This document shows, one piece after another, positions 55,390 through 64,000 of a stretch of 64,000 nt of DNA (position 1 is the stretch's first letter; every line of letters begins with the position of its first letter). The notes under the pieces were generated by a model. That model ran no database searches. It was not told the DNA's origin and worked only from the letters and a program-made list of their open reading frames with translations. The DNA is taken from NCBI GenBank assembly GCA_023664865.1, contig JAMPEU010000005.1:1-64000 (forward strand). Reading direction: 5' to 3'. This DNA is from Butyrivibrio sp. Lineage in GTDB: Bacteria > Bacillota > Clostridia > Lachnospirales > Lachnospiraceae. The translations under genes were made by a program, and so were the position numbers.

Positions 55390-56529
55390 CTATTTATCAT
55401 CAATATCTATCAAATATTTAAATCCGCTGCCACCTTTCCAATCGACACTTTGACTTATTCCTCCAGACTCACCAGCTACAACACCTTTTAAACGTGGTAA
55501 ACAAAACTCTTCACATTGTATTCCTTTTTCAATACCAATCCAACGTCTCTTCATTTTCATTGCAACAGCCGCTGTAGTACCCGAACCCAAAAAAGCATCC
55601 AACACAATATCTTCCTCGTTAGTTGCTATCGTCAAAATCAATTGTATAAACTTTTCAGGTTTAGGAACATAAAAAAACTCTTGATGATTAAAAGCACATA
55701 CCTCTAATCTAGCCTCCTGATTGCTTCCAACCATATCGCTTGTCCATAATGACGTTGGTGGTAAAATACTATTTTCACTAGCAAAACGTTTTCTACATGG
55801 ATATTCATCTCCTAACTTACCAAACCAAAGCTGATTATTTAGAAATAATTGTCTATATTCATCTGCATCTACTGACCACTGTCTACCATATGGAGGATAA
55901 AGTTCTTTTCCTGATGGAGTAGTAATTTTATATTGAAACCTAGTTCCATCTTTTTCTGAATGTTGCTTTAACATGCTATCGGGAATCCATTCCTGATCTT
56001 CATCTTTTACAAAATAATTTTTTAGATACCCTATTGAAACTTCATTGATACAACATTTATCAAGATTTTTACTATAAATCAAAACATAATCTTGCATATG
56101 AACCACTTTTCGCCTTTTATAATTTCGTGGTGCATCATTTTTCTGTCTTACAATCATTGCTATAAATTTATCTCTTCCCCACAAGTTGTCACAAAGTACC
56201 TTTAAATAGTGACATTCTTCATCGTCTATTGATATCCAGATAGTTCCTTCATCACATAAAAATTCCCATAATAACTCCAAACGCGGTTTCATCATTGTCA
56301 ACCAATCATCATGAGATAATGAATCCTCAAAATATTCAAATTCATTGCAAGTATTATATGGTGGATCAATATAGATACATTTGATAGAGTTCTTATATGA
56401 CTCATGAAGTTTCGTTAATACTTTTAGATTTTCTCCATGTATTAATAAATTGTCATTAGGATTTCCGATTAGCTCCTTCTCTACCAGACCATACGTTTGT
56501 TCTGTGGTAACACCACCTACTAAATCCAT
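55390..56529 (-). CDS. Type III-like DNA adenine methyltransferase
   Basis: 379 residues. Motif IV IDPPYNT (Asp55) precedes motif I DAFLGSGTTAAVA (about 311), the beta-class order of type III Mod-like N6-adenine methyltransferases. A central target-recognition part lies between about 120 and 290. It is short compared with type III Mod proteins (about 600). There is no Res subunit; a metallophosphoesterase follows instead. A promoter with -35 TTGAGT and -10 TATCAT is upstream. Confidence 0.9.
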   Translation of the reverse strand: MDLVGGVTTEQTYGLVEKELIGNPNDNLLIHGENLKVLTKLHESYKNSIKCIYIDPPYNTCNEFEYFEDSLSHDDWLTMMKPRLELLWEFLCDEGTIWISIDDEECHYLKVLCDNLWGRDKFIAMIVRQKNDAPRNYKRRKVVHMQDYVLIYSKNLDKCCINEVSIGYLKNYFVKDEDQEWIPDSMLKQHSEKDGTRFQYKITTPSGKELYPPYGRQWSVDADEYRQLFLNNQLWFGKLGDEYPCRKRFASENSILPPTSLWTSDMVGSNQEARLEVCAFNHQEFFYVPKPEKFIQLILTIATNEEDIVLDAFLGSGTTAAVAMKMKRRWIGIEKGIQCEEFCLPRLKGVVAGESGGISQSVDWKGGSGFKYLIDIDDK

Positions 56530-56909
56530 CTGCTTACCCTTTCTGCAAATATCCTTCCTATAACAGAATATGCAATCCTCCGTATTAGTTGCTACAAAAA
56601 ATCAATACATCACAGTATATATGATAACATAAACCTAAAAAAAACTCAATTCATTTCCATAAAAAACCTTCAACATTATATCTTATCGCGTAACGATCTC
56701 GTCAGATCTGTTTATTTACAGCACTACTCGTACCAAAATGTAGTATTTTAAAGCATTTGAACCATTACGAAACGATTTAGGATGTCCGAATACACATGGC
56801 ATTGAAGGTATTTTACCTGTTACCCAAGATTTTTCGTTTCCTCACTCGTAGTAAAACCATAACACCCCACCGTCCCCAAATCCATGATTTGCCCTGAAAA
56901 GTAACCAAA
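56530..56909 (-). other. Gap with promoter of the methyltransferase pair
   Basis: About 380 bp with no gene. On the minus strand TTGAGT (56644-56649), 17 bp, TATCAT (56621-56626) form the probable promoter of the methyltransferase gene, with a ~90-nt leader. The rest (56650-56909) shows no feature that I can name. Confidence 0.5.
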
Positions 56910-57347
56910 TCATATGATTTTCTTAATTAAATAATTGCTTTTATCAGAACACTCTGTTTCAAATTCAAATCCATAATGCTCATAAAAAGAAATAGCTTTT
57001 TGATTTGACTTATGAACTTCCAAACGAATATATTCCATATTGTTTTTAGTTGCTTCCACTATACATCTATTCATCAATTCACTTCCAATATGTTTTCTTT
57101 GCATATTCTCAAGAACTGCTATCATAGAAATATATGCAATTTTGCTCACATAATCATTAGCATATATAGCTACATATCCGACCGGCATATTTTTATCATA
57201 AGCCGCAATAAAAACGGCATTTTTATCTATTTTATTAAAAACATCTTCTATATTGCTTAGTCTCAACATCCCAACAGAAAATGCAGTATTACATACTTCT
57301 ATTATTTTTCTTTTTTCCATTCTATCTTGAACTATAACGACTTCCAT
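56910..57347 (-). CDS. GNAT-family N-acetyltransferase
   Basis: 145 residues, the whole length being a GNAT fold. The acetyl-CoA pyrophosphate-binding region is ENMQRKHIGSELMNRCI, and the SNQKAISFYEHYGFEFE end is the usual closing motif. Substrate not predictable. It is downstream of the ATP-grasp/decarboxylase pair on the same strand, 72 bp away, and might modify their product. Confidence 0.85.
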   Translation of the reverse strand: MEVVIVQDRMEKRKIIEVCNTAFSVGMLRLSNIEDVFNKIDKNAVFIAAYDKNMPVGYVAIYANDYVSKIAYISMIAVLENMQRKHIGSELMNRCIVEATKNNMEYIRLEVHKSNQKAISFYEHYGFEFETECSDKSNYLIKKII

Positions 57348-57418
57348 GCTTTATTTGCGCCTCATCTTTTTCAGATACTATATCAATTCTTGTAATATTT
57401 TTATATAAAATCCATGTA

Positions 57419-58570
57419 TTAATCCCGAACATATCTCACTTGGGCTGGTTTAATAATAAAATCACTGTTAAACGCCATAGTATAAGCCCCCGCATATTTA
57501 AACGAAAGAATGTCTCCCAGTCTAATTTCCGATGCATTATCAAGCCGTGCAAATCTATCATTTTCCATACAGGTACACCCACCCAGAATCTGCTTTTCTA
57601 TTCTGTCTCTGCTTTCAAGTTCTTCTTCGCTAATATTTTGCAAAACATATGGCTGGTTTCTATTCACCATAAACGGATTAACATGAAGAAACGTTCCGTC
57701 GAGCGTTATTACCTTAACACCTCGTATATCCCTTACGGAAAGTACCGAGGTTTCATATGTCACACATGATGCAATTACCGCAGCACCCGGTTCAAGAATC
57801 AAAATTGTATTTTGGGGAGAAATCGATTTTTTAAGCTCTGACGTTATAGCATCTGCATACTGCTCCATTGTGGGTTTTCCATGAATGACCTGCCCGCCAA
57901 AATATCCTCCACCAATATCAACATATTTAAGCTTAAGGTTATGCTGTTTTACGAGTTTTGATACCTGTGCCGCTAAAGCCCTAAACACCCCAACACTTCT
58001 TGTTTTGGTACTTGTATGCATATGAAGTCCGGAAAGCTCTATTCCAGAAGTTCTCAACATACTAACAGCACGTGCAAAATCTCCATTTTCACAGCATATC
58101 CCAAAACGACTTACTTCCTCTTGTGCCGTTGTCTCACCCGGACACTCCGCCTCAAGATTAAAATTGACACGAATCCCTATTCTTGATTCTAAAACTTCCC
58201 TCTTTATAAGATTTGCGCTCTTCATACATATGTCGCACAGTTCTGCAACTTCCGAAAGATTGTCAAGATTTATATATGCTCCCTCTTCCAAAGCCTTTTT
58301 TAACATATCTTTTTTGCATGGTCCATTGAAAATAGTACGTTGCGCATCAAATCCCATTTCCCTGCCATATTTGTATTCATCAGGTGAAACCGTTTCAATA
58401 TACCAGTCAAGTTTTTCATAGGCATATCTCATAAGTCCAGCATCGTGATTTGTCTTAACGGAATATCCATATTTGACATTTCCCTGCCACTTCGTCTCAA
58501 AGGCATTCATTATATCAAAGCAGTTTTTTTCAAATGTATTAAGATGTATGGTATAGCATGGCGTTATCAT
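57419..58570 (-). CDS. Fold-III PLP decarboxylase (LysA/BtrK-like)
   Basis: 383 residues. The TIM-barrel holds PLP by Lys39 (YGYSVKTNHDAG), with HMHTSTKTR and the IGGGYFGG loop. The C-terminal barrel has GGCTCMENDRF, the partner-subunit cysteine and aspartate. Similar enzymes decarboxylate diaminopimelate, ornithine/arginine or carrier-bound glutamate (BtrK). Its start overlaps the ATP-grasp stop by 4 bp. Confidence 0.87.
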   Translation of the reverse strand: MITPCYTIHLNTFEKNCFDIMNAFETKWQGNVKYGYSVKTNHDAGLMRYAYEKLDWYIETVSPDEYKYGREMGFDAQRTIFNGPCKKDMLKKALEEGAYINLDNLSEVAELCDICMKSANLIKREVLESRIGIRVNFNLEAECPGETTAQEEVSRFGICCENGDFARAVSMLRTSGIELSGLHMHTSTKTRSVGVFRALAAQVSKLVKQHNLKLKYVDIGGGYFGGQVIHGKPTMEQYADAITSELKKSISPQNTILILEPGAAVIASCVTYETSVLSVRDIRGVKVITLDGTFLHVNPFMVNRNQPYVLQNISEEELESRDRIEKQILGGCTCMENDRFARLDNASEIRLGDILSFKYAGAYTMAFNSDFIIKPAQVRYVRD

Positions 58571-59589
58571 ATTTGTTCCCCTGTTATATCTATCAAACGT
58601 ATATCCTTTTGTATAATCTTATCATACTCCCTTATAACAAGTTCGTCTGTGCCATCTTCTTGGCATATCCATTTAATAATTGCCTTGGGCAGATTCACTC
58701 CTGCAAAATGACTAAATGGATAGCCTCCACCAAATCTTGCGTTAAGCTCAAGCACATATGGGGTATTGTCCACAACAAAAACATCCATATCTAAATTTCC
58801 AATATGCCCTAATGTCATTCCAAGTCTCGTTCCAACCTCTTCTATTAAATTTGCCCTAACTACCATAGCACAGTCAGTCTCACCAGAACGCATCGCGAGC
58901 TTTTTACGCACCACTGTCAGCCTATGTACCCCTTTTAAATCATTTATTACATCAAGCCCATACTCCTGACCATTTAATTTTTCTTGAAACAATACGCAAA
59001 CCTCTGCATCTTCTTCTGATAAATACTTAAGATATGACTCAAAAATCTCTTTTTTAACTTTAGCTGCAAGCACTTCAAGTTCTTGTTCATTGTTAGCCTG
59101 AAATACAGCTATGGAACCCATTCCCCATCTTGGCTTAATCATAATCGGATATAACAACTTTCCATCTTTTATTGCCATTTTTGCATCTGCAAGGGATTTA
59201 TAGGTTTGTGGGGCATTAAACCCATTATTTATACAAAATTCATATGTTTTCCATTTATCATTGCATATATCTATTACTTCTGGTTCAGATACAATAACTG
59301 TAACCCCAATTTCGGTGAACTCTTCCTTATGTTCTGCAAGCACCTTCAAATCAACATCAAACAATGGCACAATCACTTTTATCTCATTTGCCAAGCAGTA
59401 TTCCTTCAAAAATGGAATATAATTATTATCATATATAAGCGGTGTCACTACATGCCTATCTGCATAATAAAATGCCGATGATAACGCTGAGCTGTTTCCT
59501 GTGTGTACAAGACCATTTCCACCAAGCGCACGCTTAAAAAATTCAACAAGATATCCTCGTCTTCCTGCCGATGTAAGCAATATGTTCAT
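58567..59589 (-). CDS. ATP-grasp ligase (CarB-like)
   Basis: 340 residues from MNILLTSAGRRGYLV; GAGGG lies 8 nt upstream. A longer start at 59619 is rejected. The ATP-grasp fold shows MIKPRWGMGSIAVF (Lys for ATP), FQEKLNGQEYGLDV and the metal site LELNARFGGGYPF. It ligates a carboxylate to an amine, thiol or carbon nucleophile. Coupling with a PLP decarboxylase recalls amino acid activation and decarboxylation in natural product pathways. Confidence 0.87.
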   Translation of the reverse strand: MNILLTSAGRRGYLVEFFKRALGGNGLVHTGNSSALSSAFYYADRHVVTPLIYDNNYIPFLKEYCLANEIKVIVPLFDVDLKVLAEHKEEFTEIGVTVIVSEPEVIDICNDKWKTYEFCINNGFNAPQTYKSLADAKMAIKDGKLLYPIMIKPRWGMGSIAVFQANNEQELEVLAAKVKKEIFESYLKYLSEEDAEVCVLFQEKLNGQEYGLDVINDLKGVHRLTVVRKKLAMRSGETDCAMVVRANLIEEVGTRLGMTLGHIGNLDMDVFVVDNTPYVLELNARFGGGYPFSHFAGVNLPKAIIKWICQEDGTDELVIREYDKIIQKDIRLIDITGEQI

Positions 59590-59689
59590 AGATTTGCCCT
59601 CGTTTCCTATTCCCTGCATTTTCCATCAAAATTCCAATAAGAATAGTGCATCTGCCAATTTTTCAACATTTTTTCTTTATATAATAATG

Positions 59690-59725
59690 CCATTAACTCC
59701 CCTATATTTCAAGGGGAGCTAATGG
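59690..59725 (-). terminator. Hairpin downstream of the secreted protein gene
   Basis: CCATTAACTCCCCT (59690-59703) pairs with AGGGGAGCTAATGG (59712-59725) with one G-U. On the minus strand the following bases are AT-rich but not a pure U run. It is located just after the 472-residue gene. Confidence 0.6.
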
Positions 59726-59754
59726 TAAAGTTCACTTCTATATTAAATCTTGCC

Positions 59755-61170
59755 TTATCTTAATTTAACATCAACTGTAGCTGTCTTTGTAGCGCCACCA
59801 ACAGTTTCATATGTAACCGTAGCTGTTCTAACTGTATCTGTCGGATATTCGTCAATATAATACTGCATATAGGCATTATCAAAAGTTATAAGCCCATCAG
59901 TATCAGTTGCACTTCCCCATAAGTTTCCTGATGCATTATATCCATCACTTGCACTTCCTTGATAATCCATTGTTATACTCGTGATAGATGCTATTGCGTC
60001 ATCGCCAACAGCTTTTACATAATTAATGGTTCCAACTGCATTACCAGTTGAGAACGAAGGTGTTTTAACAACTTCCTTTAATCTTACATCAACTGTTGTT
60101 GTTTTTGTTTCACCATTAGCTGTTACATAAGTAACAGTAGCTTCTCTAACCTCATCATCTGGATAATCTGCAATATAATAATTTATATATGCATTATCAA
60201 AGGTTATCAGTCCGTTGCTATCAGTCGCTGCATCCCATGCCCCTCTTAAAAGATTATATCCATCAGAGCCAGCTCCACGATATACCATAGTAATACTCGT
60301 TATAGAAGCAACCGCATCATTACCGGTACCAGCTTTATATTTAATTGTACCAATAGCAGAACCAGTCTTAAATACAGGGTTAGGATTTTTATATAATGCG
60401 CCTGTACCTGTTTCTGCTACTGCACCATCAGGTGCATTAGCGCTATCATAGATGGCGGTAATTCTGATGCCTTTTGTAAGCTTAGTCCAGTCTGCCTTTG
60501 CATTCATGGTTCCACCAAGAGTGAAAGCCGTGATTCCTTTGCCGCCTGTTGCAAGACCAGTTAAGTTAAATTTATCTGCTACATTATTAGTTGTTGTTGA
60601 GTTTAAATCTATTTTACCGCTATAAACAGCCTTCTCAAGCAGAAAATCAACATCATTTTCCCCTGCTATCAACGATATTTCTTTACCTGTTGCCGCAGCC
60701 ATCGTCACGTCAGCCAAAGCCGCCGGACCGGTAGTTTCATCTGCTGAATTTCCGCCAATCTTTATTTCTGTTGTATCTGCCGGAACAAGAGTCAGATTAA
60801 CAGCATAGTCATCTGCTGATGCACTTGTTACAGCAGCTGCTGAATCAACAAAATTAATCTTATCTTCATTTAAGTCTTCAACCTCAAGAGTAACAGTGAT
60901 AACCTTATTCTTTGTACTCTTGTTAATAATACCGTAGTTTTTGGATATAATCTGATCCTGAACAATATCCGAAGCTGCTTTTTCTACATCCAAACCATTC
61001 GGGTTAAACGCTACCACATAAGTAGTAGGAACTACTACATTAGTAATGTCATATGCGTAAATCGGTGCATCTACAGTTCCACCAGTTTCAGCCGCCATGC
61101 TTGTCATTGACATTCCCAATGCCATTGATGCGCTTAACGCAAGCGCTAAGAATTTCTTTAAATTTCTCAT
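59755..61170 (-). CDS. Secreted protein with two tandem C-terminal repeats
   Basis: 471 residues from MRNLKKFLALALSAS, with AAGGAGGC upstream; the annotated-length start at 61200 is less likely. A signal peptide ends near SMTSMAAETG. After an N-terminal part of about 250 residues, two repeats of about 85-95 residues follow (near 285-380 and 385-471), each with SITSIT, YQG/YRG, DGYN, GLITFDNAY and a TATVTY/EATVTY end. No LPXTG or cell-wall anchor is seen. Low Cys, high Thr/Ala. A surface adhesin or matrix protein is likely but unproven. Confidence 0.82.
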   Translation of the reverse strand: MRNLKKFLALALSASMALGMSMTSMAAETGGTVDAPIYAYDITNVVVPTTYVVAFNPNGLDVEKAASDIVQDQIISKNYGIINKSTKNKVITVTLEVEDLNEDKINFVDSAAAVTSASADDYAVNLTLVPADTTEIKIGGNSADETTGPAALADVTMAAATGKEISLIAGENDVDFLLEKAVYSGKIDLNSTTTNNVADKFNLTGLATGGKGITAFTLGGTMNAKADWTKLTKGIRITAIYDSANAPDGAVAETGTGALYKNPNPVFKTGSAIGTIKYKAGTGNDAVASITSITMVYRGAGSDGYNLLRGAWDAATDSNGLITFDNAYINYYIADYPDDEVREATVTYVTANGETKTTTVDVRLKEVVKTPSFSTGNAVGTINYVKAVGDDAIASITSITMDYQGSASDGYNASGNLWGSATDTDGLITFDNAYMQYYIDEYPTDTVRTATVTYETVGGATKTATVDVKLR

Positions 61171-61206
61171 TTTTTTTGCCTCCTTGCATAAAAATCTCAT
61201 TAATAA

Positions 61207-61758
61207 CTATTTTGATACAGATATCGTTACTTTAAATCCTACGCTGCTCACCTCCTCTAAATTCTCATCCACCATCGTATACATTACTACTGCATCATAC
61301 TCACCGGCGGGAAGCTCCTTATCAAGCTTAAAATTTTGTATCTCCGTTCCTACCGGAAGCATCGGTGATGAATACAACAGCTCATTAGTAGTTTCTTCAT
61401 ACACATCAAAATATAGTGTATATAAATTGCTTTCTACATTGGCTATATAAGCATTCGGCGCCGTTGATTTACCGTCGTCAAATGTCCATGCTGTTGTCAT
61501 TTTACATTCAAACATTCCTTCGCTGACCTTCTCGGTCATCTCGTCCATAATATCTTCTACATTATCATTATCTACAAACCCTCTGTCTAAGATGCCGGAA
61601 TTAGAAGTATTTCCTGAATTCTGTACCGGTTCTTCCTTCTGCTTGGTTAAAAGGATAACTATGCAAACAATCAGTGCCGCTATTAATACGACAAGAGCAG
61701 CAATTATTATAATCACATTTTTGTTTTTCTTTTCCGTATTTTCTTTCTGTTTAGACAT
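61207..61758 (-). CDS. Membrane-anchored extracellular protein
   Basis: 183 residues. A cytosolic Lys/Glu-rich tail (1-14), one transmembrane helix (about 15-38, VIIIIAALVVLIAALIVCIV), then a Ser/Asn linker and an external domain (about 70-183) that looks beta-rich. It is 36 bp before the repeat-containing secreted protein and may hold or export it. Family not recognised. Confidence 0.75.
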   Translation of the reverse strand: MSKQKENTEKKNKNVIIIIAALVVLIAALIVCIVILLTKQKEEPVQNSGNTSNSGILDRGFVDNDNVEDIMDEMTEKVSEGMFECKMTTAWTFDDGKSTAPNAYIANVESNLYTLYFDVYEETTNELLYSSPMLPVGTEIQNFKLDKELPAGEYDAVVMYTMVDENLEEVSSVGFKVTISVSK

Positions 61759-62589
61759 AAGCTAAACTCCTCTCTATGTAACAGCATTATAAGCATCTTT
61801 TAGTTCATTGATTTCTCAATATACAAAAAGTCCCTGCACTCGGCAACGACTCTGAATATCACACAATATTTCTGCCTCCATGCAATCTTATCCTAACTAT
61901 TCTAAAATCTTATTATATTTATCGGTATATTTTTACAATACTTTAGGGTTATTTTTCTTTTCAAGTATTATTTTTTCAATATTATCTCCTAAAATTTATT
62001 AGGCATTTATTAAATGCCTAAACCCATTGATTTTATTAAATTTCGTTGATGATTTATAATAAATTTTCTCTCCACTTGTGATAAAATAGAAGTATCAAGC
62101 AAGCATATTTCCACACAAACAGAGGTGAAAATTTATACCTGTTAAATATAAATACTGCGGATTTCCTTAAAAGATGCTTTTTCAAGCTGGATAGACATAT
62201 TGGTTGATAACGCACCTTATCTATTCCGGCTCCTTAATGGGCATTTTTGCATGCAGGAATTCAGTCCATCCGATTCCCTCCCATATTTTTTCTTCAAGTT
62301 ATACTGGGAACTCAAGGATTTCTTTGGTTTTCCAAAATGACGGACTATACGGAACTCATTTATCAGATGACACTGAAAACTCAAAACCTATTACAAAAAC
62401 AATCTGGAAGTTAGCCAATATTTCTGCTATATCGATAAATACATCACATTGTCTTTACTGACAATCTCAACTTTAAAAAGTGCTACCCATAACTTAGCTA
62501 TCGACAAAAAGACAAATTCTCCCAATGAAGATAAATCCATCAGTGACATTTCCATACTAGTTTCCGTCCTCTCCAGCTTCTTTAATTTT
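61759..62589. other. Gap with decayed plus-strand coding traces
   Basis: About 830 bp. From about 62140 to 62600 several short plus-strand frames hold protein-like runs (ELIYQMTLKTQNLLQKQ, then after a one-base shift EVSQYFCYIDKY) that suggest a degraded gene. No single frame is intact. AT-rich sequence from 61760 to 62000 holds possible promoters only. Confidence 0.3.
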
Positions 62590-64000
62590 TTATTTTCTTG
62601 CATCTTCTGAATTTATATAATCCATCATATGAAAGAAGTAGTAGTTCGGCCAAAAATCAAATATTTGCTCCTTCTTCATTGTATCATCCGGTTCTCTGGT
62701 ATATTTTTTAAGAATTTCACTTATATCAGCCCTTAATGGAATGCGCAAATTATGCCTAAAAGTACGTCTTTCATTAAAGAAATATTCTTCTGATATATTG
62801 CCATACATACAAATAATGCAATCTGCTATCAAAACAATCGTTTCCTCATCAGATATTCCCCAGACCTTTGCAATCCCGGCTGCATATTCTGTAAACTTTT
62901 CATTAAGTTTCAATTCATAATTATCCCGTTTTTTCTTATCCTTACCGTCATCAATATTTTCCTCATCTTCACTTATAAATTCAATTCTGCATACAATATT
63001 GCAAAAAATAAGCATAAACAGGTAAAAATTAATTGAAGGCATTAGCATATCCTTTATTTTTTTCTCATTTGTTTTAGTCAATTTCCACAGAAAATCTCTC
63101 TTCTTATAAAAAGAATTGCATTTCTTATAAAAAGTATCATATATTGTCTCAAATAGGCAAGAAACTGCAATTCCCTTCTTGATTTTATTTATCATATCCA
63201 GATAATCAATTAAAAACAACGCTTCAATACGTTTACTTGTCTTATGACTACCCATTTTGTTATTATTTAATACAATCCCATAATGCAATATTATACTGTC
63301 AATAGATACAAAATAATCTTGACTTGTATTACAGCTCAAACTACTGTGTTTGCGTTTTCTTATCATATTAACTTGAAGCATTCTATTCTTTTGTATAAAA
63401 TCCCTAAGTATCTCTGCCTTAATAGCTATTGGATTATTTGTCACAAATGCTTTGACAAAGATATATGGAAATTTAGTCTGTCCTGATACCAGTCCCCGAA
63501 GTTCCCGCACTCCCTTTGCCCTCTGTATCGCAAAATTAGGATTATATCTTGCCAACTGTAATAATTCCCCTTTATCGCACTTAAGTTCAAGAACCCATCT
63601 CTGTTCCTCGCGCGGTCTTACATTTTTTTCATCCATTCCATATTCTTCCAGAACTAGCGCCTTAAAAGGAAACACGTTCATCATACGTCTATATGGAAAC
63701 ATCACAGTGTTTATTGCTTTTGTTTTACAATTATAACACTCATATTCATAGCCATATTCACCTGACTCATCATTTTTATGATGATGTTCAATATTTTTAC
63801 GACGGAACATTGGCATTTTGCATTTATCACAAATAAAGAAGTTGCCTTTACCCGTTATCTCAAAATAAACACGCCCCCATTCCTGAGCATCATCGCACAG
63901 TCTAAACAAATACGAAATCGGGTTATCCGTAAAAACACTCTGATAACGATCATAATTCTTCTCATCCTGAAAATGATGTTTCAGTGTATGATTGTATATT
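62590..64000 (-). CDS. Zinc-ribbon protein of unknown function (5' end outside window)
   Basis: The frame is open to the window edge: about 30 codons lie upstream of the TTG at 63909, with SYLFRL leading in, so the true start is beyond 64000. Visible residues include a zinc ribbon with ICDKCKMPMF and ECYNCKTKAI, a long helical middle and a KKRDNYELKL linker. No family is recognised. No partner is visible in the window. Confidence 0.75.
   Translation of the reverse strand, partial: IYNHTLKHHFQDEKNYDRYQSVFTDNPISYLFRLCDDAQEWGRVYFEITGKGNFFICDKCKMPMFRRKNIEHHHKNDESGEYGYEYECYNCKTKAINTVMFPYRRMMNVFPFKALVLEEYGMDEKNVRPREEQRWVLELKCDKGELLQLARYNPNFAIQRAKGVRELRGLVSGQTKFPYIFVKAFVTNNPIAIKAEILRDFIQKNRMLQVNMIRKRKHSSLSCNTSQDYFVSIDSIILHYGIVLNNNKMGSHKTSKRIEALFLIDYLDMINKIKKGIAVSCLFETIYDTFYKKCNSFYKKRDFLWKLTKTNEKKIKDMLMPSINFYLFMLIFCNIVCRIEFISEDEENIDDGKDKKKRDNYELKLNEKFTEYAAGIAKVWGISDEETIVLIADCIICMYGNISEEYFFNERRTFRHNLRIPLRADISEILKKYTREPDDTMKKEQIFDFWPNYYFFHMMDYINSEDARK

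Noticed and set aside
62204-62461. An 85-codon plus-strand ORF
   Set aside because: No ribosome site, no family pattern, and a mix of protein-like traces in other frames suggests decay.
1-64000. CRISPR array, tRNA, rRNA or intact insertion sequence
   Set aside because: None was seen on either strand. Repeats found are single pairs and not arrays.

Overview
The window looks like the chromosome of a gut-type low-GC Firmicute, most likely Lachnospiraceae or a close Clostridia relative. The support is a perfect HrcA/CIRCE operator at htpG, Gram-positive lipoprotein signals, strong AGGAGG ribosome sites, YtaF, hybrid kinases of clostridial style, and the AAA/PD-(D/E)XK protein family common in this group. 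The assignment is inferred from gene content; no rRNA, tRNA or CRISPR array was seen.

Layout. 1-12 kb is mostly housekeeping on the minus strand: htpG, a secreted PPIase coupled to a three-gene DUF3791/DUF3990 cassette, a MazG-like gene, a PHP phosphoesterase, ilvE, a soluble hybrid histidine kinase, dfrA, thyA and a beta-CASP metallo-beta-lactamase. 12-19 kb holds ytaF and a Ca-type P-ATPase (convergent and overlapping), then a membrane hybrid kinase and an orphan sugar-binding lipoprotein on the plus strand.

19.3-51.1 kb is one very long minus-strand surface-glycan locus. It contains two DegT/StrS aminotransferases, a beta-propeller-like protein, a radical SAM/SPASM enzyme, about a dozen glycosyltransferases (GT2, GT4, GT8, GT11, RgpF-like, CgeB-like, O-fucosyltransferase-like), SAM methyltransferases, a cupin, a HAD fusion, and at its 3' end an Rpe/TarI/TarJ-like trio that could make CDP-ribitol. 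Fourteen of its proteins carry the same roughly 90-residue Rossmann-like module with a YGxGxxG-type motif, at either end of unrelated catalytic domains or alone. No flippase, polymerase or transporter is present.

Two events reshape that locus. A tandem pair of AAA-ATPase/PD-(D/E)XK genes sits between exact 24-bp direct repeats inside the 3' end of the radical SAM gene, and the ancestral gene end and its overlap with the next gene can still be read. The radical SAM gene is also out of frame at a run of nine G near its start, where eight G would restore a 462-residue protein: a likely phase-variable switch, or a sequencing error. Upstream of the first gene a leader has mutually exclusive terminator and antiterminator pairings.

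51-64 kb is accessory and AT-rich: a small antitoxin-like gene with a palindromic promoter, a nonsense-broken gene, a HAD phosphatase, a DNA methyltransferase paired with a metallophosphoesterase carrying an unknown N-terminal domain, a GNAT, a PLP decarboxylase overlapping an ATP-grasp ligase, a repeat-containing secreted protein with a membrane-anchored companion, and a zinc-ribbon protein that runs off the window.
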